From Gordius sp. MW1 (lineage: Eukaryota > Nematomorpha > Gordioida > Gordea > Gordiidae), in assembly GCA_964036665.1 (NCBI GenBank), contig OZ038526.1:23250001-23314000 (forward strand): a stretch of 64,000 nucleotides of DNA, given 5' to 3'. Both the position numbers and the translations under genes were made by a program. The notes beneath the pieces are model-generated. The model ran no database searches and was not told the DNA's origin. It saw only the letters and a program-made list of their open reading frames with translations. Every line of letters begins with the position of its first letter. Position 1 is the first letter of the stretch. Of the stretch, positions 24,901 to 34,400 are shown piece after piece.

Positions 24901-27777
24901 GTAGAGATTATTTATACACGTAATTCCATGTGCGTATCCAATTCAAATTAGAAGGGGGCTGTTTAGGTAAGGCAAAAAATGTTTTTAGAGCAAGAAATTT
25001 TGGATTTAGGAGTGGGGCAGCTTCTCATCTTTGCCTCCCCATTTATACCTTGTAACAATATTGAGTGAATTAATTTAATATTTCGTAAGATTATAAATAC
25101 ATAAACTCATAAAAAATTTAAAAACAAATATTAAAAGTTATATTTTCCTGAAGTTTCTATAATAAAATATCTCGATTTATAATTTATATCAATAACCTAA
25201 ACGATTTAAAATGAGGGAAAGGTGCCAAGTAACTATATTAAAAACATTATAGACTTAAAAAAGGGTTTTAAAAGTTTATTTGGCATATATAGTTTTATGT
25301 ATACCGACTACAAGTGCTAATTGTTAAAAAATTTTCTTGTAGGTCGCCTCTTTAAAGATAAAGGAACTCTTCTGACTATGGATTATTAATACATTATTTT
25401 TACTATTTAATTATTAGCACTTTTTAACACATATATATTGTTTACCATATCGGTAAAGAATTACACAAATTTTTTTTATATCGGGCCCGGACTTATAATT
25501 TAATATTTTGACGGGGTCGGGCTAAAATAATGAAATGTTTGATAAATTAGGCCAAAATTCACTTCGCTTTTTTTCGCTTCGCGCGTCATCACGAACGCCG
25601 AGTCAATGATTACATGGCTTGAAAACCCTTGAAGTCAATAGCCCACTCATTGATGGTGCATTGGTCAAAGGGCCGAGCCTTCTACTATGAATAATCATCA
25701 TTAAAGAATCAATTTGTATTTCAATGCACGCTTAACCATGGCGTGTCACTGGTAATTACAAAAGCTAGAAACATATGAGGTTTGTGATGCACGCAATGAT
25801 TCAGTTGCATATGACAAAAAAGCAAAAAACAATTAAATGTCTACGAAAATGCATTTGTCGATTGAACTGTGTGCATCTAACCCTAACCTAAAACCCCGAC
25901 CAAAAACACTAACCCTAACCCTCCTGACCAATCTTGATCTGACCAATTTTTGGTTTGTAGAGGTTGAGAACTGAGCCTTATCAATAGATCCATAGTTTGG
26001 GTAAGCTATTATGAAGATAAGATATAATAATTATAAACATTACTTGTATGGGGAATGTGGTCAAAATTTGTTATAATACAGTTTTCGTCTCTGTAAACCC
26101 CTCTCGAGGAGCATTTTCGTTAAATATTCATAGACTTTTGTCAGTTGATTTTTTGTCGAATGATTATATACGGCACCCAATGCTTTTGGAGGGATGTATA
26201 TATCTTTATATTTTATAAAAAAGTCAATTTGTCTAGTTAACTTATGCGCTAAATCACAACTAGCGCCCTTTTAACTTACCAAGATTAAAATTGTGTAGCG
26301 CGCTTTTATTAACAAATATATTTAAGATGGCCCACCTAGCATTGCAGTTTCCAGCATCCACAACGTACTCTTGGACTGATTCGACAATAGTTTTAGCAAA
26401 AATCATAGGCTCTTTTAATAACTCAAATACCTTTTTTGCGAATCGAGTGTTCTAAACGCAACAAGACTCCAAACATTTATCATTTACATACAAGCTACAA
26501 CCTGGCTAAATCTCTAAGAGGCTCTTCACCAGCCATCTTCATCAATGAGCACAAATGGTGGGCGGGCCTCACTTTACTATTTACAAACCGTCCTAATATT
26601 AAGCCTGCACCTTTAAGTAATGTGCTTATTCTTAAACCCAAACAGTGCACCTCTCTAATATTCATATGACCAGTTCTTCGGGAACAAAATACTCTAGTTT
26701 TCGAAAGTTAGCACGAATCAGAATAGTTTATGTATTAATTACCCATTAAAGGCAATTTTCACAAAATAAGTCAGCATTTAACCTTTTGGCATGGTGAACT
26801 AAGATTACTTTTTGAGGTTAATTTTGACGAAAATCGCAATTTTTTTGTTAGCAACTCATTTTGTGATCAAACTATGTATCTTAAATTTTTGCGTTTACAT
26901 ACTAGTTAATTATCAAAAATCTTCTTCTGAGGTGGGGTATAAATTGGAAAATTAAATTTGGCTTGCGGGATTTTTGTTCGAAAGTCTACATTCACTATCT
27001 TATTGAATATTCCCTGAGATGTAATTCATTAAGTATATTAATATAATACATTTGTTAAACCACAACACAACCACTTTCGTAAATCTTTTATGCACCGATA
27101 AATGCTTATGTTTTTTTGGTATTAGGATAGTTTTACCATCAAATAACAATTTTTACAACTTAATAGAAATTTACAGGGCAAATTGATAAATTTTTTAAGT
27201 AAAAAACGCGAATTGGATCTCCATCAATTCTTTTTAATATCTTATCATTTTGATCATTTTTTATAAAACTCCGGTTCATAATTTTATTATCAACTTCTGC
27301 GTGGGCAATTATATCAAATATTTATTTACTTCGGTTACATTTTTATGCTTTCTTTGCATTTTAGGACAACCCTTATTTATTAGAAAGAATTGAAACTTTG
27401 TGCGATACAGTCCTATATTTCGAATCGTTCGTCCCTCTTTACCAGCCCATCAATGTTTTATCTACTAATTACGATGGTAAATGCATTTTGTCAATTGATT
27501 TAATTATATAAAAGGTGCATTTCACATTAAAAAGATTTCCAATCTTTACAATCTTCCTTACAAAATTGGTTCCAAAGATTTAGTTTACAAATTAAAGAAG
27601 AAGGCTTTATTAATTGAAGTAAATTTATCTTCTGCTGTATTAGCATCATTTATTTAGAGATTACATATGCCTCCGGATTTTCAACTTGATACTTGGTCTA
27701 CCTCAAACTCGCTTCCTTGTTCTGACCCCGGCACATTTTCAATTATGGATTTAAAATCTTCGAATATAGAATTTTGA
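15380..27777 (+). CDS. ELP4: Elongator complex protein 4 (ELP4), nine exons, 5' end missing
   Basis: ELP4 is one of three RecA-fold subunits of the Elp4-5-6 ring of Elongator, the complex needed for cm5-type modification of wobble uridine in tRNA. Exons: 15380-15412, 15449-15570, 15606-15698, 15734-15900, 17890-17999, 18043-18191, 27365-27476, 27515-27618, 27658-27777. All junctions are GT-AG and every phase matches. ELP4-type landmarks are GGTSIGAIILMEED, LDIAWRY, SGVYEGIL, NVLRVVLNGLGSPF, LERIETLCDTVLYFESF and the end RLHMPPDF. Intron lengths are 36, 35, 35, 1989, 43, 9173, 38 and 39 nt. Exons for the first ~80-100 residues were not found upstream. The 9.2-kb intron holds a LINE piece, a Gypsy element and antisense exon-like sequence. 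Confidence 0.88.
16231..16303 (+). tRNA. tRNA-like pseudogene in ELP4 intron
   Basis: It has a good T-arm (GCGGGTTCAAATCCTGC), an A-box-like TAGTAGGTATATG and an anticodon-like loop CTTTAAA, but the acceptor stem pairs poorly. It resembles the element at 55767-55838. It could be a decayed tRNA or a tRNA-derived SINE head. Confidence 0.45.
16304..17889 (+). other. Rest of ELP4 fourth intron
   Basis: A short R1/R2 head copy (CGAGCCCATAAATTGCATAA) is at about 16444. A hairpin TCGTGTCCC...GGGACACGA is at about 16898-16931. G-rich patches lie near 17234 and 17289. No exon is seen. Confidence 0.45.
17890..18191 (+). CDS. ELP4: ELP4 exon block 2 (central)
   Basis: Two exons are joined over a 43-nt intron (18000-18042). 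The first completes the Ala codon from 15900 and reads SGVYEGILNAISKFGETRS then NVLRVVLNGL. The second starts GSPFYLNE and carries FLICLKSMLIPLKATVIISM, matching the buried strand-helix segment of ELP4. It ends AAG|GTATGT, a strong donor into the 9.2-kb intron. Confidence 0.85.
18655..18890 (+). mobile_element. Short repeat R3 (TGCTC-rich), copy 1
   Basis: Inverted match to 30728-30950: both carry AAATCTGCTATCTGC-like and TGCTCGxxTT words, a central AACAGTAGCATAT or its complement, and GCACACTGAGCT-like words. Ends AGCAATTGC and GCAATTTAAC are weakly inverted. It is non-coding and about 230 bp long, so MITE or SINE. Confidence 0.5.
18885..19665 (+). pseudogene. RTE-type LINE, 3' reverse-transcriptase fragment
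   Basis: After RDIQSS the frame reads LYVDDIILCE, the RT catalytic (Y/F)xDD box. Farther on come SLGDHVKYP, the LRWCRHILRK motif and the GHRERGRPRITWK box typical of the C-terminus of CFDP2-like RTE LINEs, then a Lys-rich end. Stops and frame changes are frequent. The endonuclease half is absent. The same protein segment occurs at 61229-62005. Confidence 0.8.
19755..19957 (-). repeat. Gypsy 3' LTR
   Basis: About 203 bp, beginning TGTTATAGTCTGCACG on the minus strand. A polypurine tract (AAGGGGGTAGAGA) lies directly upstream at 19958-19970, where plus-strand DNA synthesis starts. Confidence 0.85.
19972..21012 (-). pseudogene. Gypsy integrase, broken
   Basis: It contains part of the HHCC zinc module (NCTDCQHW), HADFCGP with the first core Asp, a Thr-Asp stretch near 20745, and NGEAERFVRTFKEF with the core Glu. 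It ends with a C-terminal GDKVWVR/GKIVKILG segment and a Pro-rich tail. The last 215 residues are one open frame (20616-19969); upstream the frame is broken. Confidence 0.82.
21013..21622 (-). pseudogene. Gypsy RNase H, with internal tandem duplication
   Basis: It begins with ILSIDASSEGLGAVL (first RNase H Asp) and continues AFASRTLNAAERNYSQIEKE. A 93-bp block is then repeated: 21414-21506 is followed by a near-identical 21321-21413, so residues NAAERNYSQ to KEYLYG appear twice. The frame then shifts into FTLLTDHKPLISI and ADMLSRLP. The duplication inserts 31 residues into the fold. Confidence 0.85.
21650..22890 (-). pseudogene. Gypsy protease and reverse transcriptase, broken
   Basis: An aspartic protease motif CDTGSAVTLI lies at about 22830-22865. 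The RT frame from 22774 carries GDFRDLNKHL and FSVLDLKDAYSQI (first catalytic Asp). It then breaks near 22150 and resumes in another frame with NLDD at about 22016-22030 (usually YLDD or FIDD), then EYLGHTIS and LQSFLGMATYYGKFI. Catalytic Asp residues remain, but the frame is split at least twice. Confidence 0.85.
22955..23621 (-). pseudogene. Gypsy gag, broken
   Basis: The capsid-nucleocapsid precursor of the retrotransposon. ATG at 23621, an in-frame TAA at 23472-23474, then open to 23007. The capsid-like middle includes ENIDSFAARLKG and LRESFVAGLQN. Two zinc knuckles follow: CFACGGNHFRSNC (CX2CX3HX4C) and, after a frameshift near 23010, CYKCHTQGHIGKIC (CX2CX4HX4C). The paired knuckles are typical of Mag-type Gypsy. 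Confidence 0.8.
23604..23621 (-). promoter_or_regulatory. Candidate primer-binding site
   Basis: Three bases after the 5' LTR the minus strand reads TGGCGCGGTCGACTCC. TGG complements the CCA end of a tRNA primer. The tRNA species is not assigned. The gag ATG (23621) overlaps this site. Confidence 0.55.
23624..23844 (-). repeat. Gypsy 5' LTR
   Basis: About 221 bp, matching 19755-19957 with small indels, such as a duplicated CACATAACGAAGGA stretch absent from the other LTR. The minus strand begins TGTTATAGCCTGCACG. Confidence 0.85.
23845..26080. other. Intron sequence without assigned feature
   Basis: AT-rich ELP4 intron. GC-rich CCCGRGC-type patches lie at 24510-24605 and about 25484-25530. 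CTAACCC/ACCCTAACCC words occur at 25877-25922. Overlapping open frames at 24234-24477 have no convincing domain. Confidence 0.4.
26085..26715 (-). CDS. Unidentified antisense gene remnant in ELP4 intron
   Basis: I do not recognise this. Three coding-like segments run on the minus strand: about 26695-26495 (NIREVHCLGLRISTLLKGAG to LRDLARL, with a frame change near 26680), 26446-26277 (NTRFAKKVFELLKEP to NKSALHNFNL), and about 26229-26085 ending with TGA (DFFIKYKDIYIPPK to RRKLYYNKF). The last two may be joined by a ~47-nt GTAAGT...AG intron, like the tiny ELP4 introns. Phase does not fit between the first two. It could be a decayed host gene or part of an unrecognised transposon. Confidence 0.3.
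27365..27777 (+). CDS. ELP4: ELP4 exon block 3 (C-terminal)
   Basis: Three exons are separated by introns of 38 and 39 nt. They read LERIETLCDTVLYFESF, then HIKKISNLYNLPYKIGSKDL and KLKKKALLIE, then RLHMPPDF, with TGA at 27775-27777. The order and motifs match the C-terminus of ELP4, and the phase matches the block ending at 18191. A ~30-residue tail after the MPPDF motif is rich in Ser and Asp. Confidence 0.85.
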
Positions 27778-27802
27778 ATTACTTGAACTTTTAGACGTTA
27801 TT

Positions 27803-27808
27803 AATAAA
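27803..27808 (+). terminator. Poly(A) signal of ELP4
   Basis: AATAAA lies 26 nt after the ELP4 stop codon. A hAT element begins at 27857, so the 3' UTR is probably short and ends close to the insertion. Confidence 0.55.
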
Positions 27809-28118
27809 TATTTGTTAAAAATGTGCTAAAATATCAAACGATGATGTCCTCTAGGTCAGTGGTTCTTAACCTTTTTATACACGCGACCCCCCAAATATTT
27901 TATAATTTTTTCGCGGCCCCCCCCCCATCTTTTCATAATAATTATTTGTTAAATTATCTATTATATATTGATTTTCTATTATTGTTTCATTTTATTATAT
28001 AATAAACATAAAACACAACTTTATTATTTCATTATCTATTTAAATAACATAAAAACTTCATAATTAAACATAAAAAGCATTCATTTATAATAAAAAATAT
28101 ATGCATTCGGAAATATAT

Positions 28119-28451
28119 TTAATGAGACTTCTGCTGCTGAACATCATCAACCAATTTGTTAATTCTTGGTTCAATTGATTGTAATGCTATCCTCATGCAG
28201 GAATCTAGTCGCAATCGATTGCATTTTTTAGTTTTTATATCCACCATAGTTGAGAAGCCTTTTTCACACAAATATGTACTAGCGAAAGGCAGCAAATTTT
28301 GCATTAATGCTGAAAATAATGGAAGATATTCTGCACGAATTTGTATCCAAAATTGCGCCAAACTTTTAGTTTTAAACAAAGATTTTAAATTACAATCATT
28401 TATTAATTCTAATAATGAAAAAATTATTTCATTATAAATAATAAGTTTCAC
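28119..28451 (-). pseudogene. hAT transposase C-terminal (dimerisation) fragment
   Basis: The 110-residue frame carries LLPFASTYLCEKGFSTMVDI, KTKKCNRLRLD and ALQSIEPRI, the C-terminal dimerisation region of Charlie/ZBED5-FAM200-like hAT transposases. The catalytic core and BED finger are missing. Confidence 0.85.
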
Positions 28452-28471
28452 AGCTTATTTTAATAGCAGCA

Positions 28472-28540
28472 GGGTGTGAGTGGTTATAGCGAACGTCTTG
28501 TAAATGTAAACAAACAGAAGGAGTTCGAATCCCCTGGTGA
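28472..28540 (+). tRNA. tRNA-like sequence inside hAT
   Basis: GGGTGTGAGTGGTTATAGCG resembles an A box and GGAGTTCGAATCCCC a T-arm/B box. Stems are imperfect. It interrupts the non-coding part of the hAT element, so it arrived later. Pseudo-tRNA or SINE head. Confidence 0.4.
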
Positions 28541-28666
28541 GTATTTTTTCTAAAGCTTTTCTGAATATTTTTATTTTATTCTAAAAAAATTTGGCGGCCC
28601 CCCGGCAAACTTCTCGCGACCCCCTAGGGGGTCGCGACCCCCAGGTGAAGAATCACTGCTCTAGGT

Positions 28667-29217
28667 CATACATAATTTAGCAAAATAAACTTTTGTACAT
28701 GAAAACATTATTGTGTCTAGATTATTTTTCACTATGTAATCAACAAAAATATGGGTGATTAGCATCAAGACAAAATAAAATGCTTGTGACGATTATAAAG
28801 ATTGATTGTCCCTCTTTATATAAGAAATCTATTTATATCCAATAATTTTTAAATGTGTTTTTCATTATTTTCGAGTCACATGCTAATCAAATGAGTCTTT
28901 TATTTAAACTGCACTCGTACATCGAGTTATTATTTTGTTAAATTATAAACAAACCGCAATAATGATTAATTAATTTTAAAATATAATGTACATGTAATTT
29001 TCAAAAGGTCTATTAGTTAAAAAATCTATGCCATGTGTCATCATAATCTCCCCGCATACCCTAAATGTTCCATCTGTCCTACCTAAATGTTTACTAAATC
29101 ATTATTTTCAATCTTAGCTGAAGAATCTCAAAATTTGCGATCTCTATAAATGAATATTCAAAATATGACAAATGTTGCTCAGAAAATTATTTCACTTGGA
29201 ATTTTTGACGATATTAA
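28667..29217. other. Unassigned AT-rich stretch
   Basis: No exon with supported splice sites and no clear repeat was found between the hAT duplication and the next composite-repeat head. Confidence 0.4.
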
Positions 29218-30055
29218 TTGCTATGCAATTAATGGGCTCACTTTCTATTTGTTTATGTCACGCCGAACGTGAATATCACGCACCGAATATCACGGTCACG
29301 CTTTTTGTTTTTTTCGTCGTGTTTACCACTGCGACCGCTTGGAATTCGATTAAACCATCCTCAGTACGATACCCTGTGCCCCCCCTGCAAGGGGCCTCTA
29401 CTGATATGGGTTCGAATCTCGGCGAGGGCAAATTTTTTTTTTAATAATAGTTAATATATTGTTCTTGTTAATAACATTAATAATATGGTTTTTTGGAGGT
29501 CCGCTGGCTGCTGACTAATGAAAAAATGACCAATGGCCAAAGTGTGACTCAAATTTTTTTTCGTTTTTTTAATTGCTATTTAGCTAACATTGATAATTAC
29601 CCTGTGCCCCCCCCCTACAGGGCCTATGCCTCTACTGATATGTGTTGGCCCCCCCCCCCACAAAGGCCTATCCCTCTACAGATGTGGGTTCGAATCTCGG
29701 CGAGGGCAAATTTTTTTTTATTAACTTAACATTGATTGTTCTTGTTACATAATAACATTGACAATATTGGCTTTTTGGCCGTCCGCTGGCTGCTGCCCAT
29801 TAAAAAAATGACTACTGACCAAAGTGTGAATTGAATTTTTTTTTTTTGATTCTTATGTATTAATATTCTTTTTGACCGTCTCCTGGCTGTGACCATTGGC
29901 CAAATAGTGTATCGAACTTTTTTTTCGTTTTTTTGACTCTTATGTATTTATATCCTTTTTTACCGTGTCCTGGCTGCTGACCAATGGAAAAAATGACCAT
30001 TGGCCAAAGTGTGAATCGAAATTTCCCCCCCCCCCCCCCCCGTTTTTTACGCCTA
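29218..30055 (+). repeat. R2-family copy without tail
   Basis: Head AATTGCTATGCAATTAATGGGC at 29218, then two pieces with a tRNA-like T-arm (GGGTTCGAATCTCGGCGAGG near 29403 and 29688), then about four array units to 30020. It ends in a run of 16 C at about 30025-30042. The tail and terminal hairpin are absent. Confidence 0.65.
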
Positions 30056-30192
30056 TTTTAACACCTGTTGCATTTGCCTCATTTAAACCTATCAATTCAT
30101 ACCGTCACGTGTAGTTTTTTATATTTGCCCCAATAAATAACGTGCATCTCTTTTGAATAGACTTTAACAGCTTAATGGCGCTTTTCCTCGAA

Positions 30193-31444
30193 TTAATGTA
30201 AATCAACCAAAAGCATATCATCTGTCGCTGTCACATAAATGACATTTTGAGCTTCGTAGTAAGCGTTTATTGCCTATTGTTTTTATTTTAATTAGTACAA
30301 GGTTAATTATGTAAAACTTTGCTTTATTTCGATATTGATAGAGTCAAGTCGGATATCTACTTATATAGTGAGTTTTGGTATTAAAGGCGGTTTCATAATT
30401 GGACACTTAAATAAACTTAAATTCTATATTCAGTAAGATGTGATTATTAGGTTCTATATATTTTTTTAATTTTAAATAGAGATAAATTTATAAATCTGCT
30501 CAATAAAATTATAAAAACCAGTCAACAAACTTATCTGAAAAGGCAGATGGTTTCATATCATGGGCGTAGCCAGGGTTGGCTGGGAGGGGCGAATGCCCCT
30601 CTCTAAATCCATAAATATTTTAAAATTTAATATAATTTTGCTAAAATTTCAAAAAATTATCATTGCCCCTTTCTAAATCATTATTGGCCCCCTCTAAACT
30701 CAATCATGGCTACGCCTAGTGGTGTTAAATTGCTAATTTGCTTTAACTTCGAACGCGAGCACGCACACTGAGCTGTGTAGTATGCTCGTTAGCACAATGA
30801 GTGCTCGCTGTTCGGTGCACTAGGCTGAACAGTAGCATATAAAAATACTCGAAGGCTTGTCGAAGCAGCGAAATCTGTTAAAGCATTGAACAGATTGCCC
30901 GAGCAGTAAACTCGAGGAAATAGCAGATATAATTGCTATTTGCTATGATTTAGTAACTTAATGCCCTTTCTAAACCATTAATAACTATCATTTTTTATTG
31001 TTTATTTTCGTTCCCACTAAAATATGTTCATCATTTTAAACTTTCATTTCCTGCTACCCAACTACCGAATTTCTTTTTATTATGTTTTATTTGTCGTAAA
31101 TTTATATAAATAGGAACAAAATCATACAATGTTCAAGATTGACAATGAATATTTTGGTAAATTTTTTTCGTACTCGGCTAGGCTATTTAGTGATATCGAT
31201 GCCTAACAAAAGTCAAAATCAATTAAAAAATAAAATAAAGATTCAATTTTATGGCAGAATAATTATTTATATTGTGTAATGTACCTGATTGATGCACTCT
31301 CCCGAAACACAAAACGATTGGTTCGACTTATTAATGTCGCAACCAATTCCATCTGGGTAATACATATGGGGTAAAGAGACACCTTTTATTATATTTTTGT
31401 TGGTTGGATCAAGTTGACAATATATTTTGCAAACCTTCCTCTTT
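30193..31444 (-). CDS. Metalloprotease exons 10-11: Cys-rich end and stop
   Basis: Exon 31444-31285 reads KVCKIYCQLD, then DGIGCDINKSN and SFCVSGECINQ, matching the Cys-rich module that follows the disintegrin-like region in ADAMTS and tick reprolysins. The donor is CAG|GTACAT. Exon 30273-30193 adds 26 residues (AINAYYEAQNVIYV to VDLH) and TAA at 30195-30193. The link to exon 9 is supported by phase only, across 12.5 kb. Confidence 0.7.
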
Positions 31445-34400
31445 CTAATATTTTCTTGATATTAGTTAAAAAATATGTAAAGCATGGATTTGTATAATTT
31501 ATTTATATATTAGTTATACTATAAATAATCGTTTACTTATTTATCGAATAAATATTTGTTTAAATCATAAATCAACAAATTATAGTTCAAGATTATATTC
31601 GTTAACTCTATTAATTTATGGATCAGTCTATATGGTTCGAATGTTTTAATTAGACGGCGGCACATTGCAGCCCATACCTACATATTCGCTTGCATCTAAG
31701 TTTATAATTCAGCTTACTCAGGCCAAAAAATAATTTTATCTGAATGTTCTAAACTTTTTGCTGATATATGTCCAATGGGTCATATATATAGTCGTTTAAA
31801 AAAATTGACAAGGTAAAATGCTATACTAAAACGAATGTACAAAGGCTTCATGCAGTCATGTTTAAATGGCTGTCATAAACAAAGATGGTATGGCGAATGT
31901 TTATTATTTAAAAAAACACATCAAAATATTTTTACAATTGTAAATCAGAGACAAAAAAAGCCCGAGCCGCTACGGACCGAGCCAGGTTGGGCTACTGTCA
32001 TAAATTATGACTTTTGGGCGGGCACCATATCAAGATCGGGCAATTCGGGCTCAATGTTGTTTTTAAAATATGTACTATAATGTTTTTTAATTGCTATGCA
32101 ATTTATGGGCTCGTTTTTTGGTGTCCGTCCGTCCGTCCGTTGTCCGTTACCCTCCCTATCTATTTGCATTGGGTATATTAGGTTATCGATTTTTTAAATT
32201 AATGCATGAGAAAGAGGTGCCCCACCCCTCATCTCTATCTCCCTCGCTGTGTTATTTTTTAAATTAATGCATAAGAGGTCCCCCACCCCTCATCTCTATC
32301 TCCCTCGGTGTGTTATATATAAGATTTGTTAAATTATCTATTATATAATAAACATAAATAAAAGTTGTTTACTTTTAATGCTATGCAATTTAACTAGTTA
32401 TATAATAAACATAAATAAAAGTTGTTTACTTTTTAATTGCTATGCAATTTAACTAGTTTTGGGTTTTTTTTTGAATCTTATGATTGTTCTTGTTACTATC
32501 GTTGATAATAAGAATTTTTGGCCGTCCGCTGGCTGCTGACCAATGAATAAAATGACCATTGGCCAAAATGTGAATCGAAATTATTTTTTTCGTTTTTTTT
32601 GACTATTATGATTGTTCCTGTTTCTACCATTGCTATTATGACTTTTTGGCCGTCCGCTGGCTGCTGACCAATGTTATATAATAAACATAAATAAAAGTTG
32701 TTCACTTTTAATTGCTATGCAATTTAACTAGTTTTTGGGTTAGAATCCCGGAGTTTTTTTGACTCTTATGATTGTTCTTGTTACTATCATTGATAATAAG
32801 ACTTTTTGGCCGTCCGTTGGCTGCTGACCAATGAAAAAAATGACCATTGGCCAAAATGTGAATCCGAGTTTATTTTTTCGTTTTTTTTTGACTATTATGA
32901 TTGTTCCTGTTACTACCATTGCTATTATGACTTTTTGGCCGTCCGCTGGCTCCTGGATGGAAAAAATGACCATTGGCCAAAATGTGAATCGAAATTATTT
33001 TTTTCGTTTTTTTTTGACTATTATGATTGTTCCTGTTCCTACCATTGCTATTATGACTTTTTGACCGTCCGCTGGCTGCTGACCAATGAAAAATGACCAT
33101 TGGCCAAAATGTGATTCGAAAACTTTTTTTGCCTTTTTTTTTTTGACTATTATGAATTTATATCCACTTTTACCGTGTCCTGGCTGCTGACCAATGGAAA
33201 AAAATGACCATTGGCCAAAATGTGATTCGAAAATTTTTTTTCGTTTTTTTTTACTCTTATGAATTTATATCCACTTTTACCGTGTGCTGGCTGCTGACCA
33301 ATGGAAAAAAATGACCATTGGCCAAAGTGAGCATCAAAATTTTTTTTTTCCGTTTTTTTGGCTATCATTGACTTATAGAATATCTGTTGGTACTGGCCAA
33401 TAGAGAAAAAGTGACCATTGGCCAAATTTTTGATTTTTTTAATTAAATTTGTTCAAATTCAACAAAAAATTTCTCCCAACAATACTGCAAATTCTTAACA
33501 TTTTGTTGTTTTATAATATAATGTTTGTTAGACCCATAATCACTAAAGGCCATAAAAACTAATGTAATACGCAACTAGATGCAAACACTAAATCTAACCC
33601 TAACCCTTGCCTATATTACATTTTGCCTATATTACATTTTGCCTATAATGGAAAATTTGTATAAATTATTAATTAATCATTAGGCATTTAATACCCCCCT
33701 ATAGGCATTCTCGCCCCTTCCCACCTTTCTCGCCCATAAATTGCATAGCAAATACGATACATTTATACGAAGTACAGATGAGTCGTCCCCCCTTCCCTTC
33801 TCCCCCTTCCCACGAGGGCCGAAGGCCCGAGTTTTGTTTATAAATTTCAATTTTTAGTTTGATTTTATAATGTTTGTTAATCTTTATTTTTATCAAAAAA
33901 ATCAAAAATTAAAATAAATTGTTTTTATAAATATAACGATAGTGCTAAATATTTAAAACACCATTTCGGGCCGGGCAGCTTTTATAATTCGGGCATGGCC
34001 GGGCGGCCACATAGAAGGGTTTGGGGCCGACTCGGGCGTGCAGATCAATTATAAAATCAGCTCGGCCGCGTTTGGGCAAAGTTTTTTTTAACAAATCTGA
34101 CCTTTGTCTTAAATATTATTTTTTAGCGATCTTATAATTCCCGTAAAAAATCTAGCTAAATATCTAGATTTATTACTCATAAATTGACTATAATTTATAA
34201 AGGTCTGAGTGCCTAGACCGTTCCTTACCCGTAATATATGAAAGGCTTGCCGAATTTGCCACATATTTTATTAATTACTTTTATTCGATAAGATCTTAAT
34301 TTATTTAATGACCTTTCGGGCACATTAAGTTAGATGTTTAAACATTTATAATTATAAAATTATATTTAACCTTGCTTTTTCACCAACATATTTAGAAACC

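Larger units (their letters stand above)
27857..28658 (-). mobile_element. hAT transposon (Charlie-like), deleted
   Basis: Ends are CAGTGGTTCTTAACCT and the complement of CAGTGATTCTTCACCT (14 of 16 match). A perfect 8-bp duplication CTCTAGGT flanks it (27849-27856, 28659-28666). Next to each end are GCGACCCC/GCGGCCCC tracts, as in Charlie-type hATs. At 802 bp it keeps only the transposase C-terminus. It sits 79 bp after the ELP4 stop codon. Confidence 0.9.

Noticed and set aside
26436-26669. 77-residue plus frame
   Set aside because: The opposite strand reads more like protein, with partial splice structure; neither is certain, so only the minus-strand remnant was listed at low confidence.
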